A DNA stretch of 64,000 nt from Pseudomonas nitroreducens (GTDB lineage Bacteria; Pseudomonadota; Gammaproteobacteria; Pseudomonadales; Pseudomonadaceae). Shown here one piece after another: positions 19,984-30,003 of the stretch; position 1 is the stretch's first letter, and the number at the start of each line of letters is the position of its first letter. The stretch spans positions 186,001 to 250,000 of the forward strand of contig NZ_JALJXP010000007.1 of assembly GCF_024170165.1 (NCBI RefSeq), read 5' to 3'. The notes beneath the pieces are model-generated. The model made no database searches, had not been told where the DNA came from, and saw only the letters and a program-made list of their open reading frames with translations. The translations under genes and the position numbers were made by a program.

Positions 19984-20922
19984 TCAAGCCAGAGCCGCGC
20001 GGGCTGCGCCGAAGGCATCCGCGGAATCCAGGTTGTGGGTGGTCACGCCCTTGGCGCAACGCTTGTTCAAACCAGCCAGCACCTTGCCCGGACCGCACTC
20101 GACCAGGTCGGTGACGCCCTTCTCGGCCAACAGCTGCACGCTCTCGACCCAGCGGACCGGGCTGTACAGCTGCGCCAACAGGTCGCGCTTGAGCGCCGCC
20201 AGATCGGCCGGGACCTGGGCAGTAACGTTCTGCACCAGAGCAATCTGCGGCATCTGCCACTGCACGGCTTCGACAGCCTCGGCGAAACGCTCGGCAGCCG
20301 GGCGCATCAGTTCGCAGTGCGACGGCACGCTGACCGGCAGCGCGACAGCGCGCTTGGCGCCGCGGGCCTTGCACGCCTCGATGGCACGCTCGACGGCCTT
20401 GGCCGCACCTGCGATCACCACCTGACCGGGGGCATTGAAGTTCACGGCGCTGACCACTTCACCCTGGGCCGCTTCGGCGCAGGCGGCGAGGACGTCAGCG
20501 TCTTCGAGACCGAGGATGGCAGCCATGCCGCCAGTGCCGGCAGGAACAGCTTCCTGCATCAGCTGACCACGACGCTCGACCAGCTTCACCGCATCGGCGA
20601 AAGCCAGGCTGCCAGCGGCGACCAGTGCGGAGTACTCACCCAGGCTATGGCCGGCAACATAAGCCGGCTGCACACCACCTTCGGCCTGCCACAGGCGCCA
20701 CAGGGCGATGGAGGCGGCGAGGATGGCGGGCTGGGTCTTGTCGGTCTGGTTCAGGCGTTCTTCCGGACCTTCCTGCACCAGAGCCCAGAGGTCATAACCC
20801 AGGGCAGCGGAAGCTTCGGCGAAGGTATCGCGGACAACGGCTTGTTGTGCACCCAGCTCGGCGAGCATGCCGAGCGACTGCGAACCTTGACCGGGGAATA
20901 CGAAGGCGAGGGATGCGGACAT
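19984..20922 (-). CDS. fabD: Malonyl-CoA:ACP transacylase FabD
   Basis: The 312-residue enzyme loads malonyl groups onto ACP. GQGSQ is at 11-15, the nucleophile is Ser93 in GHSLGEYSAL, and the histidine is in VPSHCELM near residue 200. It lies between plsX (102 bases upstream) and fabG in the usual fatty-acid cluster. Confidence 0.96.
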   Translation of the reverse strand: MSASLAFVFPGQGSQSLGMLAELGAQQAVVRDTFAEASAALGYDLWALVQEGPEERLNQTDKTQPAILAASIALWRLWQAEGGVQPAYVAGHSLGEYSALVAAGSLAFADAVKLVERRGQLMQEAVPAGTGGMAAILGLEDADVLAACAEAAQGEVVSAVNFNAPGQVVIAGAAKAVERAIEACKARGAKRAVALPVSVPSHCELMRPAAERFAEAVEAVQWQMPQIALVQNVTAQVPADLAALKRDLLAQLYSPVRWVESVQLLAEKGVTDLVECGPGKVLAGLNKRCAKGVTTHNLDSADAFGAARAALA

Positions 20923-21024
20923 TGCAACAGGTCCCTTTTGTCTGTGTCGTCAAATGGATAACGCCGGCGAGAGCCTGGCGCATTGAACTGACAGTTGGAT
21001 GACGGTCTGACGACCGCGGTCACA

Positions 21025-22032
21025 TTAGAGCAGATGTTCCAGACGGCCATGCAGCCGCTGGGGCAGATTCTCGCGCACTTCCAGCAGCGCACGACGCAAG
21101 GCGCTCTGGATGCCCTCCTCTTTCGCACTGCCGTGGCTCTTCACCACGATGCCCTGCAAACCAAGGAAACTCGCACCGTTGTGCTGGGACGGCGTGAGAT
21201 CACCGCGCAGTCGACGCAGGAACGGCATCGCCATCAGGCCGACCGCCTTGGCCGGCAGGCTGGAATTGAATAATTCTTCCAGGCGCGCCGCAACCATAGC
21301 CGCCAAGCCCTCGCTGGACTTGAGCAGGATGTTGCCGACAAAACCGTCGCACACCACCACATCCGCCAGTCCGCGATACAGGCCGTCGCCCTCGATGTAG
21401 CCGATGTAGTTCAAACCCTGCGCCTGCTGCAGCAGACTGGCCGCCAGCTTCACCTGCTGGTTGCCCTTGATGTCCTCGGTACCGACATTCAACAGCGCAA
21501 CCCGTGGATTGCTCTTGCCCAGCGCTTCCGCCGCCACCGCACCCATGACGGCGAACTGATAGAGGTGCTCGGCACTGCAATCGACATTGGCGCCCAGGTC
21601 GAGCAGATGGCAATGACCGCTCTGCGTCGGCACAGCCGTCACCATCGCCGGGCGATCGATGCCGGGCAACGTCTTGAGCAGGTAGCGGGAAAGCGCCATC
21701 AGCGCACCGGTATTGCCGGCACTGACGCAGGCATGGGCCTTGCCATCACGAACCAGTTCGAGGGCAACTCGCATGGAGGAATCGGGCTTGCCACGCAACG
21801 CCTGGGACGGACGCTCGTCCATCGTGACGACTTCGCTGGCGTGGTGGACGTGAAGACGCTGACGCTCGACCGGAGAAAGGCCGCGCAGGTGTTCTTCTAT
21901 CAGAGGAGCTTGGCCGACGAGGACCAACTGGAGGGAAGCATACTCGGCCAGAAAGGAAATGCAGGCCGGAACAATGCAGTGGGGACCGTAGTCCCCACCC
22001 ATTGCATCAATCGCGATGATTGGTGCGGACAA
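21025..22032 (-). CDS. plsX: Phosphate acyltransferase PlsX
   Basis: The 335-residue peripheral membrane enzyme makes acyl-phosphate from acyl-ACP for phospholipid synthesis. Family signatures are [12 protein letters not shown] at the start, [27 protein letters not shown] and [16 protein letters not shown]. It begins three bases after the rpmF stop, in the conserved yceD-rpmF-plsX order. Confidence 0.96.
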   Translation of the reverse strand: MSAPIIAIDAMGGDYGPHCIVPACISFLAEYASLQLVLVGQAPLIEEHLRGLSPVERQRLHVHHASEVVTMDERPSQALRGKPDSSMRVALELVRDGKAHACVSAGNTGALMALSRYLLKTLPGIDRPAMVTAVPTQSGHCHLLDLGANVDCSAEHLYQFAVMGAVAAEALGKSNPRVALLNVGTEDIKGNQQVKLAASLLQQAQGLNYIGYIEGDGLYRGLADVVVCDGFVGNILLKSSEGLAAMVAARLEELFNSSLPAKAVGLMAMPFLRRLRGDLTPSQHNGASFLGLQGIVVKSHGSAKEEGIQSALRRALLEVRENLPQRLHGRLEHLL

Positions 22033-22035
22033 AGA

Positions 22036-22218
22036 TTACTCGTCAGAGCCTTTGTCTACGACCTTGCGGCCGCGATAGAAACCGTCCGGGGAGACGTGGT
22101 GGCGCAGGTGAACTTCACCGGTGCTCTTTTCCACGGACAGAGCGTTCGCGTCCAGGGCATCGTGCGAACGACGCATGTCACGAGCGGAACGGGATTTTTT
22201 GTTCTGCTGAACAGCCAT
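22036..22218 (-). CDS. rpmF: 50S ribosomal protein L32
   Basis: The 60-residue basic protein [20 protein letters not shown] has the L32 N terminus and the [14 protein letters not shown] block. The zinc cysteines found in some L32 proteins are absent (a C-minus form). It lies 13 bases after yceD and directly before plsX, linking ribosome and lipid synthesis in one transcript. Confidence 0.97.
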   Translation of the reverse strand: MAVQQNKKSRSARDMRRSHDALDANALSVEKSTGEVHLRHHVSPDGFYRGRKVVDKGSDE

Positions 22219-22231
22219 GATTGATTAACTC

Positions 22232-22762
22232 CTAAACGTTTGGGTCACGCTTCAACTGCGCCAGTACGCTGAACGGATTGGGCCGCTCTTCGACGTTCTC
22301 GCTCGGTTCGGGCGCTGTAGCGTATCCCACCGGCTGCTGGCAATCCTCAGGGTCATGGACCGGCACGATGGGCAAGGCGAGCAGCAACTCGTCCTCAGCC
22401 AGCGAGGTCAGGTCGATGGGGTCATCCCCCACTTCCAACGCATCGTAGCCACTGGGCAGATCATCGATCGACTTGCCTTCCGGGATGATGACGTAATCGT
22501 ACGCACCACCCACATGGAATTTAGCCGCTTCGAGACAGCGCTGGCATACCATGCTCACCTCGCCATTGAGCTCGACGTGCATGACCGCCAACTTCTGCTG
22601 ATCACGGAAGAAGGAAAACTTCGCGTGAATATCGCCATCGCTGCTGGTCAGTTGCTCGCTGAGACGTGCCATCTTGGCGATCGGCAGCACACCCTCGAGG
22701 GTGGCGGCGCGCTCGACCAATTTGCGCGGATCAACGTGAGGTGGTATCGGTCCATTCAACAT
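22232..22762 (-). CDS. yceD: YceD family protein (DUF177), large-subunit rRNA accumulation protein
   Basis: The 176-residue protein begins MLNGPIPPHVDPRKLVERAA. It has a CX2C pair in MVCQRCLEA and a GDDPIDLTSLAEDELLLALP motif, both typical of YceD/DUF177. The family is linked to 23S rRNA accumulation. The start at 22762 is supported by conservation of the N terminus. It lacks a Shine-Dalgarno sequence, and a near-consensus promoter (TTGACA-N16-TATAAT) ends only nine bases before it, so the mRNA may be leaderless or nearly so. Confidence 0.92.
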   Translation of the reverse strand: MLNGPIPPHVDPRKLVERAATLEGVLPIAKMARLSEQLTSSDGDIHAKFSFFRDQQKLAVMHVELNGEVSMVCQRCLEAAKFHVGGAYDYVIIPEGKSIDDLPSGYDALEVGDDPIDLTSLAEDELLLALPIVPVHDPEDCQQPVGYATAPEPSENVEERPNPFSVLAQLKRDPNV

Positions 22763-22771
22763 AAGCGCGCC

Positions 22772-22799
22772 ATTATAGGGATGCACCCGAAGCTGTCAA
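22772..22799 (-). promoter_or_regulatory. Near-consensus sigma70 promoter of yceD-rpmF-plsX
   Basis: TTGACA (22799-22794) and TATAAT (22777-22772) with a 16-base spacer. The expected start point is around 22765, two or three bases before the yceD ATG. Confidence 0.8.
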
Positions 22800-22874
22800 A
22801 GGAAATTAGCCATAAACCGCTGTATGGACAGCCCTTTTCGCTAGAATCGCGGTGACGCTCCGAAGGAATTATCC

Positions 22875-23453
22875 ATGCTACCCCTGATCCTTGCATCCAG
22901 CTCGCCCTACCGCCGCGAATTGCTGCACCGCCTGCGCCTGCCGTTCGAAAGCGCCAGCCCCGACATCGACGAAACCCCGCTGCCCGGCGAGAACGCCGAA
23001 CAACTGGTGCGCCGGCTGGCGGAAAGCAAGGCACGCGCCCTGGCCCAGCACTATCCCGCCCATCTGATCATCGGCTCCGACCAGGCCGCGGTTAACGGCA
23101 GGCGGATTCTCGGCAAACCCCACGACCTCGAGCGCGCGACCGAGCAACTGAAAGATGCCAGCGGCAAGAGCGTCAGCTTCCTCACCGGACTCTGCCTGCT
23201 CAACAGCCAGAGCGGCGAAGCCCGGATCGATTGCGTGCCCTTTACCGTACACTTCCGCGACCTCGACGAAGCACGCATTCGCCGCTACCTGGAGGCCGAA
23301 AAACCCTTCGACTGCGCCGGCAGCTTCAAGGCCGAAGGCCTGGGTGTCAGCCTGTTCCGATCCACCGAGGGCGAGGATGCCACCAGCCTGGTCGGACTGC
23401 CGCTGATCCGCCTGGTGGATATGCTGCTTGCCGAACAGGTACAAATCCCCTGA
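22875..23453 (+). CDS. maf: Maf-family nucleotide pyrophosphatase (YceF type)
   Basis: The 192-residue protein begins MLPLILASSSPYRRELL, with the Maf SSSPxR motif, and has SPDIDE, IIGSDQAAVNG and a KPFDCAGSFKAEGLG segment. YceF-type Maf proteins hydrolyse 7-methyl-GTP and similar modified nucleotides. It is divergent from yceD and has a strong terminator after it. Confidence 0.93.
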   Translation: MLPLILASSSPYRRELLHRLRLPFESASPDIDETPLPGENAEQLVRRLAESKARALAQHYPAHLIIGSDQAAVNGRRILGKPHDLERATEQLKDASGKSVSFLTGLCLLNSQSGEARIDCVPFTVHFRDLDEARIRRYLEAEKPFDCAGSFKAEGLGVSLFRSTEGEDATSLVGLPLIRLVDMLLAEQVQIP

Positions 23454-23483
23454 TCCGGAAAGCCTGAGCCTGAACCTGAAATG

Positions 23484-23513
23484 AAAAGGCCCGGCAATCG
23501 CCGGGCCTTTTTC
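23484..23513 (+). terminator. Terminator between maf and sppA
   Basis: AAAAGGCCCGGC / GCCGGGCCTTTTT hairpin with an AATC loop between convergent genes, usable in both directions. Confidence 0.88.
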
Positions 23514-23536
23514 CTTCCTTATATAAGGAAGCGCAC

Positions 23537-24532
23537 TCAGCGCAGGACCGGACCCTGCCAGCCCATCCACATCGCCATGCGCTCGGCGACGCTGGCGCCC
23601 AGCTTCTTGGTGAAACGGTCGAAGGCAGTTTCCTGGACGGTGTAATCCACGATTTCCTTCTCCTTGATGATCTCGCGCGCCACGTAGCTGGAGCTGCCCA
23701 GACCATCGATCAGCCCCAACTGCAGCGCCTGCTCGCCGGACCAGATCAGACCGGAGAACAGCTCGGGATGATCCTTGTCCTTCAGACGATCGCCACGCCC
23801 CTTCTTCACCACATCGATAAACTGCTTGTGGGTGGTATCCAGGACCTGCTGCCAGAAGGCCGTTTCATCCGGCTTCTGCGGCTGGAACGGATCGAGGAAG
23901 GCCTTGTGCTCGCCCGAGGTATAGATGCGGCGATCCACACCCAGCTTTTCCATGGTGCCGACGAAGCCGAAAGTCGCCGCCGTCACACCGATGGAGCCGA
24001 CCAGACTGGCCTTGTCCGCATAGATATCATCCGCGGCACTGGCGATGTAGTAGGCACCGGAAGCACCGAGATCACTGATGACTGCATAGACCTTGATATC
24101 CGGATGCTCACCGCGCAGGCGCTTGATTTCATCGTAGATATAGCCGGATTGCACCGGACTGCCGCCCGGACTGTTGATACGCAGGATAATGCCCTTGGTG
24201 CCAGTATCCTCGAACGCGGAACGCAGCGCGCCGACAATGTTGTCGGCACTGGCCGGCTCGTTATCGGCAATCATGCCTTTCACTTCAATCAGTGCCGTAT
24301 GGCTGGCACTGCGCGACGCAGACTTGGACAAGCCACTGAAAGGACTGAACAGCGCCAACGCACCGAACAGGTAAACGAAGGTCAGCAGCTTGAAGAAAAT
24401 GCCCCAGCGACGCGACCGGCGCTGCTCCTGGACACCCGCCAGCACAGCCTTCTCCAGCAATTTCCAGCTCTTGTCGTCACCTGCCGTGGTTTGCGCAGCC
24501 TTGCTATCGTCCGCCTTCCATTCATCCGACAT
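23537..24532 (-). CDS. sppA: S49 family signal peptide peptidase SppA (short form)
   Basis: The 331-residue protein has one transmembrane segment at about 44-64 and a periplasmic S49 domain. It shows ILRINSPGGSPVQSG, the nucleophile Ser158 in DLGASGAYY and the probable general base Lys210 in SGEHKAF. These enzymes degrade cleaved signal peptides within the membrane. The ATG overlaps the HAD gene stop by one base. Confidence 0.93.
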   Translation of the reverse strand: MSDEWKADDSKAAQTTAGDDKSWKLLEKAVLAGVQEQRRSRRWGIFFKLLTFVYLFGALALFSPFSGLSKSASRSASHTALIEVKGMIADNEPASADNIVGALRSAFEDTGTKGIILRINSPGGSPVQSGYIYDEIKRLRGEHPDIKVYAVISDLGASGAYYIASAADDIYADKASLVGSIGVTAATFGFVGTMEKLGVDRRIYTSGEHKAFLDPFQPQKPDETAFWQQVLDTTHKQFIDVVKKGRGDRLKDKDHPELFSGLIWSGEQALQLGLIDGLGSSSYVAREIIKEKEIVDYTVQETAFDRFTKKLGASVAERMAMWMGWQGPVLR

Positions 24533-25218
24533 CAGTTGCCTACCTCGAGCACCGGTTTGACCGAGCGCCCGGCGAGCCAGGCGCGCAATTCATTGAAATG
24601 ATTCACTTCCAGCACCGGAGCATACTCCCGAAGGGTCTCCAGCGACTGAGCACCATAGCCCACCGCCACCGAATCCATGCCAGCGCGGCGCGCCATTTCC
24701 AGATCGAAGGGCGAATCACCCACCATCAACGCATCGCGGGCATCGACCCGGCAATGCTCGAGAATTTCGTGCAGCATGCGCGGGTCCGGCTTGCTCGCCG
24801 ACTCATCGGCAGCACGGGTGATATCGAAGAAATCCGTCCAGCCCTGCCCCGCCAGCACACGATCCAGCCCGCGGCGATTCTTGCCGGTAGCGACCGCCAA
24901 CTGATAGCCCGCCCCGCGAAACTCAGCCATGGCCTCAGCCACGCCCGGAAACAGCGGCGAAGGCTGCACTTCCAGGCTCAGGTAGTGATTGCCGTAGTCC
25001 AGACGGAAGCGATCCAGCGGCTCGCCCTCCTCTACTTCCGGATACAGCGTCTGGATAGCTTCCGGCAGGCCCAGGCCGATGATGCCCTTGATGGCAGCAT
25101 CGCTGCGCTCCGGAAGACCGGAACCGACCGCCGCGACCCGCATCGCCTCGACGATACGACCGATGGAATCCACCAGCGTGCCATCCCAGTCGAAGATCAG
25201 CAGGGAATACTCACGCAT
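24532..25218 (-). CDS. HAD-superfamily phosphatase (phosphoglycolate phosphatase-like)
   Basis: The 228-residue protein has HAD motif [10 protein letters not shown] (residues 10-18), motif II in VATGKNRRG, the motif III lysine in SASKPDPRM and motif [16 protein letters not shown]. The cap domain is of the Gph/PGP type. The substrate cannot be read from the sequence. It overlaps rluC by eight bases at its start and sppA by one base at its end, so rluC-HAD-sppA form a coupled operon. Confidence 0.92.
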   Translation of the reverse strand: MREYSLLIFDWDGTLVDSIGRIVEAMRVAAVGSGLPERSDAAIKGIIGLGLPEAIQTLYPEVEEGEPLDRFRLDYGNHYLSLEVQPSPLFPGVAEAMAEFRGAGYQLAVATGKNRRGLDRVLAGQGWTDFFDITRAADESASKPDPRMLHEILEHCRVDARDALMVGDSPFDLEMARRAGMDSVAVGYGAQSLETLREYAPVLEVNHFNELRAWLAGRSVKPVLEVGN

Positions 25219-26167
25219 CCAGACGCTCCACGGTGCGCAACCAGACCTCGTCCACCGGCGCCTCCAGCTCCAGCGCACCGCCATCAGGCAGCGGCACACG
25301 CAGGTAGGCCGAGTGCAGGAACAGGCGCTTGCCGCCCAGCTCGCGGATCTCGCGGGAGAAATCTTCGTCGCCGTACTTGGGATCGCCAGCGATGGAATGG
25401 CCAGCGTGCTTGGCGTGAACACGGATCTGGTGGGTACGACCAGTGATCGGACGCGCCTCCACCAGCGTGGCGAAATCACCAAAGCGGCGCAGCACCTTGA
25501 ACTCGGTCAGCGCTTCCTTGCCTTCGGGATTCACTTCCACCACACGCTCACCGGAGCGCAGGTTGTTCTTCAGCAGCGGCACGGCAATCTGCTTCTTCGC
25601 CGCCGGCCAGTTACCGCGCACCAGGGCGTGGTAGCGCTTGTCCACGATGCGCTCGCCACGCAGGGCGTCGTGCAGGTGACGCAGCATGCTGCGCTTCTTG
25701 GCGATCATCAGCAGACCGGACGTATCGCGGTCCAGGCGGTGCACCAGTTCCAGATCCTTGCACTCCGGACGCAGCTGGCGGAAGGCTTCGATGACGCCGT
25801 AGTTCAGGCCGCTGCCACCATGCACGGCGATACCGGTGGGCTTGTTCACCACGATCAGCGCCTTGTCTTCATAGACGATGGCGGCTTCCAGGCGCTCCAG
25901 CAGGCCCTGGGCCAGCGGCACCGGCTCGTCGCGCTCGGCCAGACGCAGCGGCGGCACGCGTATCACATCGCCGGCCTGCAGCTTGTACTCGGGCTTGATG
26001 CGGCCCTTGTTGACCCGCACCTCACCCTTGCGAAGGATGCGGTAGATCAGGGTCTTGGGCACGCCCTTGAGCTGGGTGCGGAGGAAATTGTCGATTCGTT
26101 GGCCGGCATACTCCGGCGCGACTTCAAGCAGCTGAACGCCGGAAGTCGGAGGGGCGGGATTCGTCAT
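25211..26167 (-). CDS. rluC: 23S rRNA pseudouridine synthase RluC
   Basis: The 318-residue protein has an S4-like N-terminal domain ([20 protein letters not shown]) and a pseudouridine synthase domain with HRLDRDTSG (catalytic Asp146). It corresponds to RluC, which modifies U955, U2504 and U2580 of 23S rRNA in E. coli. The start [10 protein letters not shown] at 26167 is preferred over a further upstream codon at 26191. Neither has a good ribosome-binding site, and TATTAT at 26179-26174 suggests a very short leader. Divergent from rne, as in E. coli. Confidence 0.93.
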   Translation of the reverse strand: MTNPAPPTSGVQLLEVAPEYAGQRIDNFLRTQLKGVPKTLIYRILRKGEVRVNKGRIKPEYKLQAGDVIRVPPLRLAERDEPVPLAQGLLERLEAAIVYEDKALIVVNKPTGIAVHGGSGLNYGVIEAFRQLRPECKDLELVHRLDRDTSGLLMIAKKRSMLRHLHDALRGERIVDKRYHALVRGNWPAAKKQIAVPLLKNNLRSGERVVEVNPEGKEALTEFKVLRRFGDFATLVEARPITGRTHQIRVHAKHAGHSIAGDPKYGDEDFSREIRELGGKRLFLHSAYLRVPLPDGGALELEAPVDEVWLRTVERLDA

Positions 26168-26195
26168 CCGGATATAATAACAATTTTTCATTCAA

Positions 26196-26224
26196 TTGAA
26201 GCACTTAATCATTGCTGCTATATT
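26196..26224 (+). promoter_or_regulatory. Candidate sigma70 promoter of rne
   Basis: TTGAAG (26196-26201) and TATATT (26219-26224) with an exact 17-base spacer. Transcription from here would give a leader of about 530 bases. Confidence 0.7.
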
Positions 26225-26230
26225 CGGGAG

Positions 26231-26758
26231 GCCGCCAAAAGTGGCCAGGCCTGCGGATGATCGCGTAATCGCCATCCCCAACCGCCTGCAAACACATTGA
26301 ACGGACACGAGGCAGTCCCCGGAAGCGTTGCAACGGCCCGAGCGATTCTCGCGCCGACAGCGCCTCGAAACCCAGGCCTTCAGACATGACCACGGCAGCC
26401 AATGTCGCCGTGATAAAAGCCAACCCCGCTCCCGGATTCAGCGAGTGGCACCCGGTTCTTAGGGAAATGTGCAGGGCGGAGATGCACAACTGTCGGATTG
26501 CGTTGCGTTCATGCCTTGAACGCATGCCTTGAACGTAGACGCACCTTGTCGTCCGCATCTGACAGCTAATTCCTCCTCCTGATGAGTGCTTGTTCTGACA
26601 AAACAAGTAGGAAACGTAGTCGCGGCACAGCAGATTCTCCTTGCTGCCGCTGGACACGGGAATGGTCCGCCGTTCCTGAGTACGTGCCTTAGCACCGACC
26701 GTGAGAGTCGTGTGTGCCGATCGCCGTTTCCGGTGGCCCCGGAAACCATTGGTACTAC
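26231..26758 (+). other. Long 5' untranslated leader of rne
   Basis: No convincing gene occupies this gap of nearly 600 bases. It contains a perfect 13-base tandem duplication (CATGCCTTGAACG at 26510-26522 and 26523-26535). A GTTTCCGG / CCGGAAAC hairpin (26726-26746) lies just before the rne ATG and includes its only weak ribosome-binding sequence. In E. coli the rne leader is the target of RNase E autoregulation; a similar role here is an inference from position and structure. Confidence 0.65.
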
Positions 26759-29700
26759 ATGAAAAGAATGCTGATCAACGCAACTCAACCCGAAGAGTTG
26801 CGTGTAGCGCTGGTAGACGGCCAACGCCTGTTCGACCTGGACATCGAGTCCGGCGCGCGCGAACAGAAAAAGGCCAACATCTACAAAGGCCGTATCACCC
26901 GCATCGAGCCGAGCCTCGAGGCCGCATTCGTCGACTTCGGCGCCGAACGCCACGGCTTCCTCCCCCTCAAGGAAATCTCCCGCGAGTACTTCAAGAAGAA
27001 TCCTGAAGGCCGCATCAACATCAAGGACGTCCTGAGCGAAGGCCAGGAAGTCATCGTCCAGGTCGAGAAAGAAGAACGTGGCAACAAGGGCGCCGCCCTG
27101 ACCACCTTCATCAGCCTCGCCGGCCGCTACCTGGTGCTCATGCCCAACAACCCGCGTGCCGGTGGCATCTCCCGCCGCATCGAGGGCGAAGAGCGCAACG
27201 AACTGCGTGAAGCCCTGAACGGCCTGACCGTTCCCGGCGACATGGGCCTGATCGTCCGCACCGCGGGCCTGGGCCGCAGCTCCGAAGAGCTGCAATGGGA
27301 CCTGGACTACCTGCTGCAACTGTGGGGCGCCATCAAGGAAGCCTCCGGCGAGCGCAGCGGTCCGTTCCTGATCTACCAGGAAAGCAACGTCATCATCCGC
27401 GCCATCCGCGACTACCTGCGCCAGGACATCGGCGAGGTGCTGATCGACAGCATCGACGCCCAGGAAGAAGCCCTGAACTTCATCCAGCAGGTCATGCCGC
27501 AGTACGCGAGCAAGGTGAAGCTCTACCAGGACAGCGTTCCGCTGTTCAACCGCTTCCAGATCGAGAGCCAGATCGAAACCGCCTTCCAGCGCGAAGTGAA
27601 GCTGCCGTCGGGCGGCTCCATCGTCATCGACCCGACCGAAGCCCTGGTGTCCATCGACATCAACTCGGCGCGCGCCACCAAAGGCGGCGACATCGAAGAA
27701 ACCGCCCTGCAGACCAACCTGGAAGCGGCCGAGGAAATCGCCCGCCAGCTGCGCCTGCGTGACATCGGCGGCCTGATCGTCATCGACTTCATCGACATGA
27801 CCCCGGCGAAGAACCAGCGCGCCGTGGAAGAACGCGTCCGCGAAGCCCTGGAAGCCGACCGCGCCCGCGTGCAGGTTGGCCGCATCTCGCGCTTCGGCCT
27901 GCTGGAAATGTCCCGTCAGCGCCTGCGTCCGTCCCTGGGCGAGACCAGCGGCATCGTCTGCCCGCGCTGCAACGGCCAGGGCATCATCCGTGACGTCGAA
28001 TCCCTGTCGCTGGCCATCCTGCGCCTGATCGAGGAAGAAGCCCTGAAGGACCGCACCGCCGAAGTTCGTGCGCGTGTGCCGTTCCAGGTTGCCGCCTTCC
28101 TGCTCAACGAGAAGCGCAACGCCATCACCAAGATCGAGCTGCGCACCCGCGCGCGCATCTTCATCCTGCCGGACGACCACCTGGAAACTCCGCACTTCGA
28201 AGTTCAGCGCCTGCGTGATGACAACCCCGAACTGCTGTCCGGCCACGCCAGCTACGAGATGGCCCCGGAAGAGCACGAGGAAGTCCAGCCGGTCAGCGCC
28301 ACCCGCACCCTGGTTCGCCAGGAAGCCGCGGTGAAGACCGTTTCCCCGCAGAGCCCTGCCCCGCAGCAGGCTGCCGTCGAAGCACCGGTCGCCGTCGAAG
28401 CCACCAAGCCCATGCCTGAGCCGAGCCTGTTCCAGGGTCTGGTGAAGTCGCTGGTAGGCCTGTTCGCCGGCAGCAAGCCGGAGCCGACCCCGGTCGCCGC
28501 CGAGAAGCCCGCCACCGAGCGTAGCGAAGGTCAGGGCGAGCGCCGCAACGGCCGTCAGCAGAACCGTCGCCGCGACGGTCGCGATGGCGGTCGTCGTGAT
28601 GACGAGCGTAAAGAACGTGGTCGCCGCGATGAGCGCGGTGAGCGCACTGAGCGCCCGGCTCGCGAAGAGCGTCAGCCGCGTGAAGAACGCGCCGAGCGCC
28701 AGCCCCGCGAAGAGCGCCAGCCGCGCGAGGAGCGTGCCGAGCGTCAGCCGCGTGAGGAACGCCAGCCGCGTGAAGAGCGCGCCGAACGTCAGCCGCGCGA
28801 AGAGCGTCAGCCCCGCGAAGAACGTGCCGAGCGCCAGCCGCGCGAGGAGCGTCAGCCCCGCGAAGAGCGTGGTGAGCGCGCCGAGCGTCAACCGCGTGAA
28901 GAGCGCCAGCCGCGCGAAGAGCGTCAGCCTCGCGGTGAGCGTGGCGAGCGCGCCGAGCGTCAGCCCCGTGAAGAGCGCCAGCCGCGCGAAGACCGTCAGG
29001 CTCGCGATGCCGCCGCCCTGGAAGCCGAAGAGCTGCCGAACGAGGAGCTGCTGGATCAACAGGACGACGAAGGTTCGGACGACGACCGTCCGCGTCGCCG
29101 CTCCCGTGGCCAGCGTCGCCGCAGCAACCGCCGCGAGCGCCAGCGTGAAGCCGGTGTGGATGGGGCTGAAGGCGCAGAAGGTGAAGTGAGCGCCGAAGGC
29201 ACCGCCGAACAGGCTGCCTCCGACACTCCGTCGCCGGCCGCCATGGTCGCTGCCGCCGCTACTGCCGTAGCCGTTGCCGAAGCTGCCGCCGAGCACGAGC
29301 AGCCCGCTGCTCAGGCCGAAGCCCAGCCGCTGGAATCCGGCGTGGTTGAAGCCGTACGCACCGAAAGCGCCCTGGAGCAGACCATCGAGTTCCTGGCCAA
29401 GCCCACCGAGCAGGCTGCCGAGCCGGTAGAAGCCATCAGCGAAACCGTTGAAGTGGCTGCCGCCGAGTCGGTTGTCGCGGAAGAAGCGTCGGCTCCGACT
29501 GCTGAAACCGTGATCGAAGCCGTCGCCCAGCTGGTCGAGGAGCCCCAGGCAGAAGCCCCGGTGGTTACCGAGGAAGCTCCGGCTGCCGCTGCGACTGCCG
29601 CCGAAGAAGCTCCGGCCGTTCCGGCCAACGCCACCGGCCGTGCCTCCAACGACCCGCGTGAGCGTCGTCGCCAGGAACGCGCTGCCCGTGAAGCCGCTGC

Positions 29701-29926
29701 CGCTGCAGCCGCTGCTCCGCAGGTAGAGCAGGCACCGGTCGTCGAGGCCGTGGTTGAAGAAGCCGCCGCGGTGGAAGCCGAAGTTGTGGTCGAGCCGACC
29801 GCTGAAGCCACCGTCGAGGCCGTCGAGGCCGAGGTGGTGAACGAAGCTGCCGAGCCGGCTGAAGGCGAACAAGCCGAGAAGACCGAGGAAGAAGAAGGCA
29901 CCGTGGTGGAAAAGCACCACAGCTGA
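26759..29926 (+). CDS. rne: Ribonuclease E
   Basis: The 1055-residue endonuclease starts [20 protein letters not shown]. It has an S1 domain (about 35-120), the DNase I-like catalytic core with [19 protein letters not shown] and [10 protein letters not shown] (magnesium aspartates), and the Zn-link CPRCNGQG. The C-terminal half is non-catalytic. A Gln/Arg basic stretch is followed by about 110 residues of repeated ERQPRE units (roughly residues 632-750). An [14 protein letters not shown] patch and a long Ala/Glu/Val-rich acidic tail come next. The disordered half is expected to bind RNA and degradosome partners. Start-proximal frames to 26714 are not conserved. Confidence 0.97.
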   Translation: MKRMLINATQPEELRVALVDGQRLFDLDIESGAREQKKANIYKGRITRIEPSLEAAFVDFGAERHGFLPLKEISREYFKKNPEGRINIKDVLSEGQEVIVQVEKEERGNKGAALTTFISLAGRYLVLMPNNPRAGGISRRIEGEERNELREALNGLTVPGDMGLIVRTAGLGRSSEELQWDLDYLLQLWGAIKEASGERSGPFLIYQESNVIIRAIRDYLRQDIGEVLIDSIDAQEEALNFIQQVMPQYASKVKLYQDSVPLFNRFQIESQIETAFQREVKLPSGGSIVIDPTEALVSIDINSARATKGGDIEETALQTNLEAAEEIARQLRLRDIGGLIVIDFIDMTPAKNQRAVEERVREALEADRARVQVGRISRFGLLEMSRQRLRPSLGETSGIVCPRCNGQGIIRDVESLSLAILRLIEEEALKDRTAEVRARVPFQVAAFLLNEKRNAITKIELRTRARIFILPDDHLETPHFEVQRLRDDNPELLSGHASYEMAPEEHEEVQPVSATRTLVRQEAAVKTVSPQSPAPQQAAVEAPVAVEATKPMPEPSLFQGLVKSLVGLFAGSKPEPTPVAAEKPATERSEGQGERRNGRQQNRRRDGRDGGRRDDERKERGRRDERGERTERPAREERQPREERAERQPREERQPREERAERQPREERQPREERAERQPREERQPREERAERQPREERQPREERGERAERQPREERQPREERQPRGERGERAERQPREERQPREDRQARDAAALEAEELPNEELLDQQDDEGSDDDRPRRRSRGQRRRSNRRERQREAGVDGAEGAEGEVSAEGTAEQAASDTPSPAAMVAAAATAVAVAEAAAEHEQPAAQAEAQPLESGVVEAVRTESALEQTIEFLAKPTEQAAEPVEAISETVEVAAAESVVAEEASAPTAETVIEAVAQLVEEPQAEAPVVTEEAPAAAATAAEEAPAVPANATGRASNDPRERRRQERAAREAAAAAAAAPQVEQAPVVEAVVEEAAAVEAEVVVEPTAEATVEAVEAEVVNEAAEPAEGEQAEKTEEEEGTVVEKHHS
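28653..29008 (+). repeat. In-frame repeat tract coding ERQPRE units in rne
   Basis: About 20 imperfect copies of an 18-base unit coding for Glu-Arg-Gln-Pro-Arg-Glu, interspersed with ERAERQ and RGERGER variants. Synonymous codons differ between copies (cgt/cgc, gaa/gag), so the repeat is older at protein level than at DNA level. The tract is strongly basic/acidic in alternation. Confidence 0.9.
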
Positions 29927-29941
29927 TAGCTTCCTGAACTG

Positions 29942-29973
29942 AAAAAGGGGATGCCACGGCATCCCCTTTTTTA
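29942..29973 (+). terminator. Terminator of rne
   Basis: AAAAAGGGGATGCC / GGCATCCCCTTTTTT hairpin directly after the rne stop codon. Its stem is the same as that of the murB terminator at 30144-30173. Confidence 0.9.
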
Positions 29974-30003
29974 TTGTCCGTACTGCAGGGTCGCCTGTTA
30001 CGC

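Noticed and set aside
26386..26532. Possible 48-codon upstream frame in the rne leader
   Set aside because: Poor ribosome-binding site and no sign of selection; kept as part of the leader.
26205..26657. Minus-strand 150-codon frame in the rne leader region
   Set aside because: Overlaps the predicted rne promoter and leader; composition and codon use unlike the neighbours.
26459..29962. Minus-strand open frame of 1167 codons opposite rne
   Set aside because: It lies fully over the well-supported RNase E gene. Its Gly/Phe/His/Leu-rich composition is the expected shadow of a GC-rich repetitive coding sequence.
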